Source of the DNA: Sedimentibacter sp. MB31-C6
GTDB lineage: Bacteria; Bacillota; Clostridia; Tissierellales; Sedimentibacteraceae
Length of the DNA: 64,000 nucleotides
Assembly: GCF_035934735.1 (NCBI RefSeq)
Contig: NZ_CP142396.1
Location: 2,790,001 to 2,854,000, forward strand
Reading direction: 5' to 3'
The notes under the pieces were generated by a model. It worked only from the letters and a program-made list of their open reading frames with translations. It did no database searches and was not told the origin of the DNA. A program made the translations under genes and the position numbers. Positions 43,806-53,390 of the stretch are shown in pieces. Positions within the stretch are counted from its first letter, which is position 1; every line of letters starts with the position of its first letter.

Positions 43806-43994
43806 ATGGAAAACAAAATACAAAAGATGGATCATCATAATCCGGGAATAAAATGCGTTGTTAAATCTTGTTACTATTATACTGAAGGAGATCATTGTAC
43901 TGCACAAAAAATAGAAGTTCAGTCAATTAACGCTAACAGTGTTCATGAAACAGATTGTGCAACATATAGACCTCGTAATCAAAGTTTTAAATAA
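43806..43994 (+). CDS. DUF1540 small cysteine protein
   Basis: A 62-residue protein with the spacing of DUF1540: IKCVVKSCYYYTEGDHCTAQKIEVQ and ETDCATY, four cysteines that probably bind a metal. Family members are common in spore-forming Clostridia; their role is unknown. ATG 43800 overlaps the AAGGAG ribosome site, so ATG 43806 (six bases after it) is the better start. Confidence 0.78.
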   Translation: MENKIQKMDHHNPGIKCVVKSCYYYTEGDHCTAQKIEVQSINANSVHETDCATYRPRNQSFK

Positions 43995-44113
43995 TTCAAA
44001 TTATTATGACTACTTATCTAGTGGTTATAATTGGTAGCGTGAAATAGTTTGTTTTGTTTAATATTCTAGGTTGAGGAATTTAGTAGAAAGATATTCTAAA
44101 GTAGTAGCAGTAA

Positions 44114-44167
44114 ATGCGGACTTATGGGTAATTGCATAGCAATTATCCATAAGCCACATTTTTTTTA
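44114..44167 (+). terminator. Intrinsic terminator after the DUF1540 gene
   Basis: CTTATGGGTAATTGC pairs with GCAATTATCCATAAG with one wobble pair, followed by T8. It lies 120 bases after the gene, so a short untranslated tail or small RNA could precede it. Confidence 0.7.
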
Positions 44168-44582
44168 TGTTTATTAAGTATTCTATTGAAAAAGTATCTA
44201 ATATGATGGAGAAATTACATTTAATGTAATATTTCGATGTTATTTTGGTTAAATTTTAACAATTAGTTGGAAAATATATTTATTATAAGCGACTTGTATA
44301 GGATGTTATTTATTGTAAATTTTGTATTCTATATGTTGAAAAATGTTATAATTTTCTATATAATAAAATTATTATCAATTAGTAGGTTCGAAAAATTAAA
44401 ATATAATAGATCAATTTGATTATCCATAACATAAATTTATTGATCATAAGGAAAAAATATTAGCTTATGAAAAACGCAAAAAGGATATTTGAGTAAAGGA
44501 ATATTTGGGAGATTTTGACTTTGCATAGGAGAGTGCAAACAAATAATATATTAGCTAATAAAACAATGTCAGGAGGAAATTC
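44168..44582. other. AT-rich gap before mcrB, no gene found
   Basis: Over 400 bases without a credible ORF. It holds a GATCAAT/ATTGATC inverted repeat (44409-44445), some short coding-like stretches interrupted by stops (about 44450-44530) and the strong AGGAGG of mcrB. No consensus promoter was found. It probably marks the left edge of the accessory island. Confidence 0.4.
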
Positions 44583-46874
44583 ATGAGACTATTTTTAGGA
44601 AAATTCAGTGGTAAATATCCGGAGCAAATAGAGAAACACTACTATTCTGCTCAAGAAAAGGGCAATCCATGGTATGGAGGAGTTGAACCCGGTGATTATG
44701 TTTTTGTGAATCATGTCGGTAAAATAGTTGCATTGTGGAGAGCAAAAGAATATACAAACATGAAGAACATAGTAAATCCAAAGCATGACGGGGTTCTGAC
44801 TTTTGAGGTGATAAAAGAGTATGATGACGTAAGCTTGACAAATGATTTTACAAGATATAAACACTTTGTACATAATTTGGATTTAGTAAATAAGGTTTCA
44901 AAGAGTATTAAAAATTTGGGGTTCATTCCGATTAAGACAAGCGATAACTGTCCTTTGCCGGAAGATATAGATTTCAAAAATAATTTAATCAATATTTATA
45001 TATCACTAAAAGATATTGATTTAAATCCAAAAGACGGAGATATAAGAGTATTAATAAATAATTTAGATGAAATGAAAATTGTTGAGGTTCAAAGGTATTT
45101 CAACAGTAAATTTTATATATACGAGGATTTTAATGAGCTATATCTTGAGAGAAGTCCGGAAAGGTATACTATTAAAAGACTTAATGCTTTTGCCTTGAAG
45201 GATAATGCAACCCAGAAAAGAAATTTTCTTATGACTCTAATCGATGAACTTGAAAAAAATGGTTTTATGAAAGTATCTAATGTAATTAGTTTATATGACA
45301 ATTTATTGGTCGGCAGAAAGAGGAGTGCTCCTAAACCACCTCCTAAATCTGGCGATCAAGGTGTTAATCCTCCTGAACTAGATGAACCAGATAATGGAAT
45401 TGATATAGAACAATACGCCGAATATGCCGGCTTATTAAACTTTAATCCTAACTTGATTCTTTATGGTCCTCCCGGTACGGGAAAAACTTATGCTACTCAA
45501 AAGATTATTGATAACTTTGAGAAGAAACATTTCAATAAGAGCAGCAGTTATAAATTAGTTGAAGCAGAAAACAGAGTAAGAACAATTACATTCCATCAAT
45601 CGTATTCTTACGAAGAATTCATTGAGGGTATAAGACCAATTCTTAATGTAGGAGATAATGAAAATGTTGGTTATAAGTTGGAAAACGGAATATTTAAAGA
45701 TTTGTGTATTAATGCAGAAAAAGAATTGATAAAAAGAGAAAATAACGCTAAATATATTGATATGATAAATTCAAACAGTTCTATTTGGAAAATATCTTTA
45801 GGGGAACGTAAGTCAGATGCTACATACAATGAATGTATAAGAATTGGTGATATTGCAATTGACTGGCTGAAAGATCAAAATTTAAGCAATTCATCTTACG
45901 AAGATATACTAACAATCCTTGAAGAAAGGGGTAAGGGAGTAAATCAAGCACAAAATGCAAGTTCAGTAAATTCTTTTGTTAATGAAATGGCACTTGGGGA
46001 TGTCGTAATGGTTTACGACGATCCACGGAGTATTAGAATGATAGGCGTAATAAAATCAGATTATAAATATGATTCAAAATATGATTTTCCTCACAGAAAA
46101 AGTGTTGAATGGCTAAAAGAATTAAGCTATCCTATAGACATATTTGCTGAGAATGGAAATACCAATCTTACTTATAAAACGGTATACAGATTAGTGAGAA
46201 TGAATATTTCTGACGTTTTAAAAATTATATCCAAAAATAGTACGCTGACTCAAAGTCTTGAAGATAAAAATGAAATTAAGCCCTATTATATTATAATTGA
46301 TGAAATCAACAGAGGGAATATTGCAAAGATTTTCGGAGAATTGATTACTCTTATAGAACAGGATAAAAGAGGCAGCTTAAAAACACTTCTTCCTTATTCT
46401 AAAAAAGAATTTACTGTGCCAAGCAATATATACATTATCGGAACCATGAATACTGCAGACAGATCTATTGCGGCAATTGATACAGCCCTGCGAAGGAGAT
46501 TTACATTTGTTGAAATCGGACCTGACTCTAATGTATTGTCGCAGGCAGGTAATTATATTGTTAATGATAAGATTGACCTTACGAAGCTCATGGATACTAT
46601 GAATGACAGAATAATGGAAAGGCTTGATGGCGACCACAGAATAGGACATGCATATTTTATGGGAATTGAAACCTTAACTAATTTGTACCAAACCTGGTAT
46701 TATAAAATCCTGCCTTTGCTTGGTGAATATTTTTATAATGACATTGAATCTTTGACAGCCATTGTTGGGGATAGCTTTTATAACAATTACGGAAACGTTC
46801 AGCATTTATCAACGGTTGTGAATGACAAAGGAATCTCTGAATTTGAACAAAAATTAATTGATATATATGGTTAA
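44583..46874 (+). CDS. mcrB: McrB-type GTPase, modified-DNA restriction motor with EVE-like domains
   Basis: A 763-residue AAA+ motor. Residues 1-135 look like an EVE/PUA-type reader (MRLFLGKFSGKYPEQIEKHY, WYGGVEPGDYVFV, GKIVALWRAKEY). Walker A GPPGTGKT lies at about 295, IIIDEINRGNIAKIFGEL at about 571, and the McrB signature MNTADRS at about 620 with RRRFTFVEI after it. Between Walker A and B (about 395-545) a second reader-like domain is inserted (SIWKISLGERKSD, CIRIGDIAIDWL, MALGDVVMVYDD, VEWLKEL). McrB uses GTP to translocate DNA carrying modified bases and drives McrC. It overlaps mcrC by 8 bases. Confidence 0.9.
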   Translation: MRLFLGKFSGKYPEQIEKHYYSAQEKGNPWYGGVEPGDYVFVNHVGKIVALWRAKEYTNMKNIVNPKHDGVLTFEVIKEYDDVSLTNDFTRYKHFVHNLDLVNKVSKSIKNLGFIPIKTSDNCPLPEDIDFKNNLINIYISLKDIDLNPKDGDIRVLINNLDEMKIVEVQRYFNSKFYIYEDFNELYLERSPERYTIKRLNAFALKDNATQKRNFLMTLIDELEKNGFMKVSNVISLYDNLLVGRKRSAPKPPPKSGDQGVNPPELDEPDNGIDIEQYAEYAGLLNFNPNLILYGPPGTGKTYATQKIIDNFEKKHFNKSSSYKLVEAENRVRTITFHQSYSYEEFIEGIRPILNVGDNENVGYKLENGIFKDLCINAEKELIKRENNAKYIDMINSNSSIWKISLGERKSDATYNECIRIGDIAIDWLKDQNLSNSSYEDILTILEERGKGVNQAQNASSVNSFVNEMALGDVVMVYDDPRSIRMIGVIKSDYKYDSKYDFPHRKSVEWLKELSYPIDIFAENGNTNLTYKTVYRLVRMNISDVLKIISKNSTLTQSLEDKNEIKPYYIIIDEINRGNIAKIFGELITLIEQDKRGSLKTLLPYSKKEFTVPSNIYIIGTMNTADRSIAAIDTALRRRFTFVEIGPDSNVLSQAGNYIVNDKIDLTKLMDTMNDRIMERLDGDHRIGHAYFMGIETLTNLYQTWYYKILPLLGEYFYNDIESLTAIVGDSFYNNYGNVQHLSTVVNDKGISEFEQKLIDIYG

Positions 46875-48153
46875 TGCAATGGATGGATTAAGAGTTATTA
46901 AAGTATTTGAAGACAGACAAACAAAATTAGTACTATCCAAACAGGAAGAAAATGATATTTTATCAATGAAAGGGATTATAGGAGAAAACAATATAAACTT
47001 GCAGGCAGACGGGAATTTATTAATAAGTCATTATGTTGGTTTTGTACAGGTTAACAAAACACGGCTGCTTATTTATCCTAAAATTGCAATTAAGTCATTT
47101 ATGGAAAAAGACTACAATAAGGCATTTGAAATATTAATCAGACTCTTATCTAATTCTGAATTTTTTAGTATTAAAAAGATACCGTCACCACTGACTATTG
47201 GTAAGTATAAGGGTGATTTGTTGGAACTGTTTATAGGAATTTTTATTGATGAACTTTTAGTTCTTCTTAATAGAGATGTAAACAGAAACTATAATCTATG
47301 TTTAGAGAACCAATCATTTATTAAAGGTAAAATTGATTTTGCAGAAACAGTAAAGTATAACAGCTACAGAAAGCATCTTCATTATGTAAGATATGATCAA
47401 TTTACTGAAAATATTATTATTAATAGAATTTTTAAAACAGTAATATTAAATTTAATTAATAGGACGACTGTTAAAGAAAACAAAATGAAGCTTAAGAAAT
47501 CACTTCTTTGGTTGGAGGATGTTGAAGCTGTCCGCTTAAATAATGATATATGGAAAGGTGTTAAATTTTCACATCTTAACAATCAATATAAACCAGTTTT
47601 TAACTTGGCAAAATTATTTTATTATAATTCAAGTCCAAACCTAAATAGAGGTGACGAAATGGTGTTTAGCTTCTTAGTCCCTATTAATCAGTTGTTTGAA
47701 ATGTATATATTTGAAGCAATTAAATCTTACAATAGTTATTATAAGGTTAATTATCAAGGACCTGTACGATACTTAGCAAAACAAGATGGCAATAATAAGC
47801 TGCAGTTAATACCAGATATAACAATTACAGAAAATGAAGATGTTAAATATATAATCGATACAAAGTACAAAGAAATTGATATATTAAACAATAGAAATGT
47901 TTCACAGTCTGACATTTATCAAATGCTTGCTTATAGTATCAGATACGAATGTAAAAAAATTGCATTGGTTTATCCAAAGCTCTTAGGAGATATAAATTAT
48001 AAAGATATTGAATCAGAGATTTTAATAGAAACCAATTATGGACAAGTGACAATTAAAATTATAAAAGTCGATTTGGAAATGGATAAGAAGGAATTGGGGG
48101 AAATGTTAAATAAAGTTTTTGAATACAAGATGTATGAGGAATGTTTTACATAG
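46867..48153 (+). CDS. mcrC: McrC-type endonuclease subunit
   Basis: A 428-residue partner of McrB. The N-terminal part has VKVFEDRQTKLV and LLISHYVGFVQVNKTRLLIYPKI, usual for McrBC-system subunit C. The C-terminal PD-(D/E)xK nuclease has LIPDITI followed by the catalytic YIIDTKYKEI and IYQMLAYSIRYECKKIALVYP. Three starts are possible (TTG 46858, ATG 46867, ATG 46879). No clear ribosome site exists because the start lies inside mcrB, so coupling to McrB translation is likely. ATG 46867 is chosen provisionally. Confidence 0.9.
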   Translation: MVNAMDGLRVIKVFEDRQTKLVLSKQEENDILSMKGIIGENNINLQADGNLLISHYVGFVQVNKTRLLIYPKIAIKSFMEKDYNKAFEILIRLLSNSEFFSIKKIPSPLTIGKYKGDLLELFIGIFIDELLVLLNRDVNRNYNLCLENQSFIKGKIDFAETVKYNSYRKHLHYVRYDQFTENIIINRIFKTVILNLINRTTVKENKMKLKKSLLWLEDVEAVRLNNDIWKGVKFSHLNNQYKPVFNLAKLFYYNSSPNLNRGDEMVFSFLVPINQLFEMYIFEAIKSYNSYYKVNYQGPVRYLAKQDGNNKLQLIPDITITENEDVKYIIDTKYKEIDILNNRNVSQSDIYQMLAYSIRYECKKIALVYPKLLGDINYKDIESEILIETNYGQVTIKIIKVDLEMDKKELGEMLNKVFEYKMYEECFT

Positions 48154-48243
48154 TTATCAAGCTAAATATGAAGACAATAGAATAGAACGGAATTAATTAA
48201 TTGAATTATATATTCTATATCTGAATTTAAGAAGGTGAATAAA

Positions 48244-49176
48244 ATGAAGATGTATGTTGGAATCACTGACTATGATTGGTATTCAATACTTAGTAATGAA
48301 AACTGCGATGAGGTTAATTTTTGGAAACCTAGCGGTAATATTAATTTTAGGGCACTAAAAACTAATGAACTATTTCTATTCAAATTACATAGCCCGAATA
48401 ACTATATTGTGGGAGGAGGTTTTTTTGTCAAATACTCTATTCTGCCGACATATTTGGCATGGGATGCTTTTGGTATTAAAAATGGAGCTAAAACCCTTCA
48501 AGAATTAAATGAAAGAGTAATTAAATATAAGAGCAAAAAATCAATTATTGATAACAATCATAATATAGGTTGTATAATTTTAACTGAACCATTTTTCTTT
48601 GATGAAAAAGATTGGATACCCGTGCCGGCTGATTGGAAAAGAGGTATACAAACAGGGAAAACATATTCTCCAGATACTTTTGTTGGTCAAAGGTTACTTC
48701 AGCAGGTTAATGAAAAGTTGAAAAAACAAAGGCTGATTTCAGCTAATAAGTCCTATGAATATGAAAGTTCTGAGCGTTATGGAATGGAACAAATTGTAAA
48801 GCCGAGATTAGGACAAGGTGCTTTTAGAGTATTAGTAACTGATGCATATAATAGGAAATGCTCAGTTACAGGAGAAAAGACTTTGCCTGTTCTTGATGCA
48901 GCACATATAAAATCATTTTCAAACAATGGACCTAATTCAGCAAACAATGGTTTGTTATTACGAACTGATATCCATAAGCTATTTGATAAGGGATACATTA
49001 CGGTTAATGATGAGTATAAAGTAGAAGTAAGTAAAAGGCTGAATGAGGATTATGGCAATGGAAAGATTTATTATGATTTCCACGGCAAAAAACTATTCAA
49101 CATGCCGGAAAACAAATATGATATCCCTGCAAAAGAGTTTTTGTATTGGCACAATAATAATGTTTATTTGGGGTAG
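48244..49176 (+). CDS. HNH endonuclease with N-terminal reader-like region
   Basis: A 310-residue probable restriction endonuclease. Residues 1-150 (MYVGITDYDWY, VNFWKPSGNINFRALKTNEL, LHSPNNYIVGGGFF) look like a PUA/EVE-type base-reading fold. The C-terminal HNH nuclease (HNH_2-like) has CSVTGEKTLPVLDAAHIK, NNGLLLRTDIHKLFDKGYI and a final histidine region. Start ATG 48244 follows AAGGTGA; a GTG at 48235 overlaps that site. It is 90 bases after mcrC in the same direction, so it is probably part of the same modified-DNA restriction cluster. Confidence 0.83.
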   Translation: MKMYVGITDYDWYSILSNENCDEVNFWKPSGNINFRALKTNELFLFKLHSPNNYIVGGGFFVKYSILPTYLAWDAFGIKNGAKTLQELNERVIKYKSKKSIIDNNHNIGCIILTEPFFFDEKDWIPVPADWKRGIQTGKTYSPDTFVGQRLLQQVNEKLKKQRLISANKSYEYESSERYGMEQIVKPRLGQGAFRVLVTDAYNRKCSVTGEKTLPVLDAAHIKSFSNNGPNSANNGLLLRTDIHKLFDKGYITVNDEYKVEVSKRLNEDYGNGKIYYDFHGKKLFNMPENKYDIPAKEFLYWHNNNVYLG

Positions 49177-49200
49177 GTTTGTTTGTTATTAAAGAGTTAA

Positions 49201-49724
49201 GATTTTAATTCTGATCCAATAGCTGAACCTCATGGTAATATTGTAAAACTTTATCAAGGATTATTAGATAAAGTAACAAAACCGCCAGTGGCACTTAATA
49301 CAGTAGTTATTCATGCAAACAATATATATAAAACTTCATTAAATAGTAATGCCCTTGAAGTAATACAAGAAATGAACAAAAATACATACACGCATGTTCT
49401 TGTGTTGGAAGATGGCAAAATAATTGGTGTTTTTAGTGAAAATACAGTTTTTTCATTTTTTGCACACAAAGAAGATGTGATATTAGAAAAAGAGGCATTG
49501 ATAAGAGAGTTTTTGACTTTATTCCATTTGATAAACATGAGAGCGAATATTTTGAATTTGTATCTAAAGATACATTGTTAATTGATGTTGAAGATATATT
49601 TAGAGAAGGACTTAAAAATAATAAAAGGATTGCAACAGTATTTATTACTGAGACAGGATCTAAAAAGGAAAAATTATTAGGATTAATAACTTCTTGGGAT
49701 TTGGTAGGATACGAAAATAAATAG
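49201..49724 (+). pseudogene. CBS-domain protein, truncated and frameshifted
   Basis: The frame from 49201 reads DFNSDPIAEPHGNIVKLYQG and continues through TYTHVLVLEDGKIIGVFSEN, a CBS-domain half. It shifts near 49505 into a second frame, FIPFDKHESEYFEFVSKD, which ends RIATVFITETGS and LGLITSWDLVGYENK at TAG 49722. Together they make a CBS pair with a one-base frameshift. The start of the gene is missing after the HNH gene. It is broken in this sequence; an assembly error at the shift is the alternative. Confidence 0.75.
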
Positions 49725-49744
49725 TTGAGGTAGCAAAAATTTCA

Positions 49745-51176
49745 ATGAAGACTATGACAAAAAATTATTATGACTATCACTGTAAAAAAACTATTTATAT
49801 ACCGGATAACAAAAGTGACATATCAGTAAAACAGTTTATACATTAAATCTTTAAAATATATTGAAAAAGATTTAGCCGGAAAAATTAACGCTTTATTGAG
49901 AAAGTTTGAGAGATATCAAGGTTTTGGAAACAGGGATGATGAAAGATGGTACTACCTTGCTCCATTGTTGTTTGACAGTCAAGGTTATATTACAACATGG
50001 TTTCATTACGGGGCTGAGCTAATTTCCGGAGATACAGATGAAGAAGAAAAGGACAGAGGACAAAAGGGATTTTTAGCGCATTTGAAGAAGTTGAGAGAAT
50101 ATAATGACAGACTTAAAAATATGCAATTGGGAAAGATGCCAAAGGATTTAACAGATGTATTGGTTAATATGGCAATTGCTTCACCGGCTGTTTGTGCATA
50201 CAGAGCAAATGGGCAAGACAGTGTTAACGCAACACAAATATCAAAATTAATGATAAATATGTTTAATAAACAAGAGTCTATTGCTGTAATTGATTTATGC
50301 TATGGAAGAAAGAATAGTGATGCTTATTGGAAAAACATACTTAATTATTGCAAAGACGGCAACCTTCAGTCGGTACTTGATGAATATGTACATATGATTG
50401 CTGAATCAAACGGATACAGTGATTCTCAACATAAATCAAAACTTGTTCATTCAGAAATGATGTTTTCAATGAAGATGCATACATCAAGTTATAATGTTGA
50501 TACTTACAATAAATTTAAGGACCGTGCCTTAAACAAGAAAAATAAAGGCATAAATATGAGATCCCATTATGCAGTTGGATTTTATAAAGATGAAGGAGAC
50601 AGCAGTAAAAATGCTAATCGTAAGGAGAGCATTAGGAGTTCATTTAACTCACCCTTTAGACCCTTTGTTTTAGCAACAACATCTATAGGTAAGGAAGGAC
50701 TTGATTTTCATTATTATTGCAGGAAGGTAATGCATTGGAATCTCCCATCCAATCCAATTGATTTAGAGCAGAGAGAAGGCAGAATAAACAGATTTAAATG
50801 TCTTGCAATCAGACATAATATTGCATTAAAATATAGAGACAATATTAATTTTAAAAAAGATGTATGGGAAGAATTATTTGAATGTGCTAAAGAAGAGTAT
50901 AAAGATAGTTATTCTGAATTAATACCGTTTTGGTGTTTACCTGATAACCAAGAAATAAAGATAGATAGAATTATTGCTTCTTATCCTCTGAGCAAGGACA
51001 TAGGTAATTATCAAAGACTTATTAAGATACTATCATTATATAGATTAACATTAGGACAAGCAAGACAAGAGGAATTGTTAGAACATATATTTACAAAATG
51101 TGATGACAGTGAAAAATTAAAAGAGCTGTTTATAAATTTGAGCCCCTATTATCGTGAAAAAAATCAAAATTGCTAG
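49745..51176 (+). pseudogene. Superfamily 2 helicase remnant (C-terminal half intact, N-terminal part deleted)
   Basis: From about 49896 an open frame of 426 codons shows the C-terminal helicase lobe: YAVGFYKDEGD, LATTSIGKEGLDFHYYC and DLEQREGRINRFKC (motifs V and VI, with the arginine finger QREGRINR). Upstream a short frame starts at ATG 49745 (MKTMTKNYYDYHC) and stops. A third frame, SLKYIEKDLAGKINALL, leads into the long one without a start codon. The Walker A and DEAD box are absent, so most of lobe 1 has been lost. Helicases of this kind belong to several phage-defence systems (SNF2-like); which one is not identifiable. Confidence 0.7.
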
Positions 51177-51189
51177 GTGATATAAATAA

Positions 51190-51321
51190 TTTATTGATAC
51201 TGTATGGTCGGTAGTATATGATATTAAGCGTAATGGAATATGGAGTGTTGAGGTAAATCCTTTAAGAAAACAATTCAGAGAGGATGCCGTAGTCGAGGTT
51301 TACCGGATTAAAAGGAGATAA
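51190..51321 (+). pseudogene. C-terminal scrap of an unknown protein
   Basis: An open stretch of 43 codons without a start codon, beginning FIDTVWSVVYDIKRNGIWSV and ending VVEVYRIKRR at TAA 51319. It looks coding and ends two bases before the next gene, the way the end of an upstream operon gene would. Its family is unknown. Confidence 0.45.
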
Positions 51322-51322
51322 C

Positions 51323-52870
51323 ATGAATATTAAATATATACAAAAGCTTTTATCAAGAATAAATGAAGTAAGAATAATTGGCAAGAATGTAGAGATAGAT
51401 GGTGTTGTCTGTAATATTGCAGGGATAGTGCGATATGGACAGAAATTGCGTCTTATTATTTTAGAATATGATGATATGTATCGCCGGAAAATTGAAGAGA
51501 TGGAAGTATCAGAGCCTTCCGAGATTAGACAACAAGAGACAAACAGGTCAATACTAAAGGGTAGGGGTAGAATAGAAGCTGCTCAATCGTTTAAAACTAT
51601 AAAAAGTGTATCTATTGGTGAGATGGGATTTGATGTAGATTTTACAGAGAACCGTCTCTTAGACTTTAAAGATGGAGAGAGTGTTTTGTTTCTGTCTGAA
51701 TTGTTGAGAAATGGCTGGATTCCTGAGGGTGTTGATTATCAAAATATTGATATGTTGTTTTTGACCAGCATTGAACTTGCCGGTGATTATACTGAAATAC
51801 CGAAATTTGAACATAATGCTAAGCTGCATTTCACTATGAATAAAAACAGTGTTTCATATTTGGTTGAACAACCTCTTACACTTGCTGTAAATGGAGAATA
51901 TACTGATAAATTATGGTTTAAAAACACGGAAGACAGCGAAGAGAATTGGGTTCAAATAAACAGGGTTTATCTCATGGATATTTGGTGTGATATGGAAAAA
52001 AACTTCTCAAGCCCTAAACTGCTGGAACATATGACTAAAGGGCAGATTGAAGAGGCAAAAAGGAATATTAAAAAAAGTTTAATAGAAGTTTGTCCAAAGG
52101 GGATGTACTATCCTGTTATTGAATATGAAAGCGAGGAAGATATTTCGCTTGAATTTCATACAAAAGAATTTCTTGATTCAAAGCCTGTTCATCATGGAAA
52201 TGGAAGCATTGGATTTATAATAAGACCTGATAAAGCAACGGGAATTTTAGGAAAGAAATTAAAATCTGCAATTATTCAGGAGCCTGTTTCAGAAAACACA
52301 GAGAGTATTGAAGCGGAGTTGTTTCAGTATTACAAGACAATAATTCCAAAGGATGTAATTTTACCTACAGTTAATTCATTTAATGAAATTCGTAAAGATT
52401 ACATGAAGGTAAATGTTAAAGAAGTAGCAGAAAGATTGGATATGCAATTTGATGATTATCGTTATTTTTTGGATATAAGAACAGCAGAAATATTTGAAAT
52501 TGAAGAACGCTTTTTAGAAATTGCAGAAGAATCTGATGAAGATGATAATTTTGATGAGTATTTAGATTGGGAAAAGAATGATATTCATGATGGAATTAGT
52601 TTTTTTCAAGAACAAGAGTATTATATATCATTGCCGTCAAAATTTGATATTCATGAATGTCAAATAATGGAAGATTTTATCGATTCTCTAACGAATGAAA
52701 GTTACATTAATCGCTTAGAAAGGGCTATTACAGGCAGAGGTGCTTTTAGAAGATTTAAAGATACCATAAATTATTTAGGTATAGAGAAAAATTGGTATGA
52801 CTTCAAAGAGAAGGCTTTAGAAAAAAAACTTATCGAGTGGTGTAAAGACAATGATTTAGAATATGAATAG
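51323..52870 (+). CDS. UPF0158-domain protein with a long unknown N-terminal region
   Basis: A 515-residue protein. Residues from about 385 match UPF0158: DYRYFLDIRTAEIFEIEE, YYISLPSKFDIHECQIMEDFI, LERAITGRGAFRRFKDTINY and WYDFKEKALEKKLIEWCKDN. UPF0158 proteins normally stand alone at about 140 residues. The first 380 residues include a Lys/Glu-rich part and strands such as RLIILEYDDMYRRKIEEMEV, with no family I recognise. Ribosome site AAAGGAGATAAC. It lies in the accessory island among broken genes but is itself intact. Function unknown. Confidence 0.65.
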   Translation: MNIKYIQKLLSRINEVRIIGKNVEIDGVVCNIAGIVRYGQKLRLIILEYDDMYRRKIEEMEVSEPSEIRQQETNRSILKGRGRIEAAQSFKTIKSVSIGEMGFDVDFTENRLLDFKDGESVLFLSELLRNGWIPEGVDYQNIDMLFLTSIELAGDYTEIPKFEHNAKLHFTMNKNSVSYLVEQPLTLAVNGEYTDKLWFKNTEDSEENWVQINRVYLMDIWCDMEKNFSSPKLLEHMTKGQIEEAKRNIKKSLIEVCPKGMYYPVIEYESEEDISLEFHTKEFLDSKPVHHGNGSIGFIIRPDKATGILGKKLKSAIIQEPVSENTESIEAELFQYYKTIIPKDVILPTVNSFNEIRKDYMKVNVKEVAERLDMQFDDYRYFLDIRTAEIFEIEERFLEIAEESDEDDNFDEYLDWEKNDIHDGISFFQEQEYYISLPSKFDIHECQIMEDFIDSLTNESYINRLERAITGRGAFRRFKDTINYLGIEKNWYDFKEKALEKKLIEWCKDNDLEYE

Positions 52871-52975
52871 TAAAGAATGGTAGGTGTTAAGTAGATTAGG
52901 TTAAAAACCTAATATTTTGAGCTTGGGTATAGAAATATTTAATTTAAACACAAATAAAGGATAACGGTTAGAGAA

Positions 52976-53182
52976 ATGAATTATAAAGTAGTTATTCAAA
53001 AAACAGATGAAATAGTTAATAATATGGATATAGAAGAATTAAGAAATTGTATTCACGCCATTGCGAGAAAAGTCCCTGAAACTGAAAAAGTACACGATTA
53101 TAGGGAAGTGATGGAAATTGGTAAGGAAGCCCTTGATTATTTAGAAATTGATTTAAGGATTAGGGTAAACTACATGGATTAA
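52976..53182 (+). CDS. Small unknown protein or N-terminal remnant, 68 residues
   Basis: An ATG-started ORF of helical, charged character (MNYKVVIQKTDEIVNN, EELRNCIHAIARKVPETEKV). It has only a weak ribosome site (GGTTAGAGA). The sequence downstream continues to look coding but has stops, so this may be the front end of a broken gene rather than a complete small protein. Confidence 0.4.
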   Translation: MNYKVVIQKTDEIVNNMDIEELRNCIHAIARKVPETEKVHDYREVMEIGKEALDYLEIDLRIRVNYMD

Positions 53183-53364
53183 GTATAATTTCAATTTCTA
53201 ATGATGCTGAGATCAAAGATTTCTACGGGAAGATGTTAAATAAAGACTATTAGATCTTTATAGGGAATCCGGTCAAACGAAAAAGCTTAATAAGTTATCT
53301 TGATGATTTCTGGTAGAGTTCATTTCATCAAGAGTTTAAACGGTCTTTGAAAAGATGGGTATAA
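53182..53364 (+). pseudogene. Remnant with two internal stops
   Basis: One frame reads SIISISNDAEIKDFYGKML..., stops at 53251, then IFIGNPVKRKSLISYLDDFW, stops at 53314, then SSFHQEFKRSLKRWV. The composition is protein-like but the frame is broken twice. No family recognised. Confidence 0.35.
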
Positions 53365-53390
53365 TATTAAAAAAAACAGAAAGGGAAAGT

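Noticed and set aside
44595-44992. Three overlapping minus-strand ORFs of 78-93 codons in the start of mcrB
   Set aside because: They shadow the McrB N-terminal region, carry no motifs and have no plausible regulatory context.
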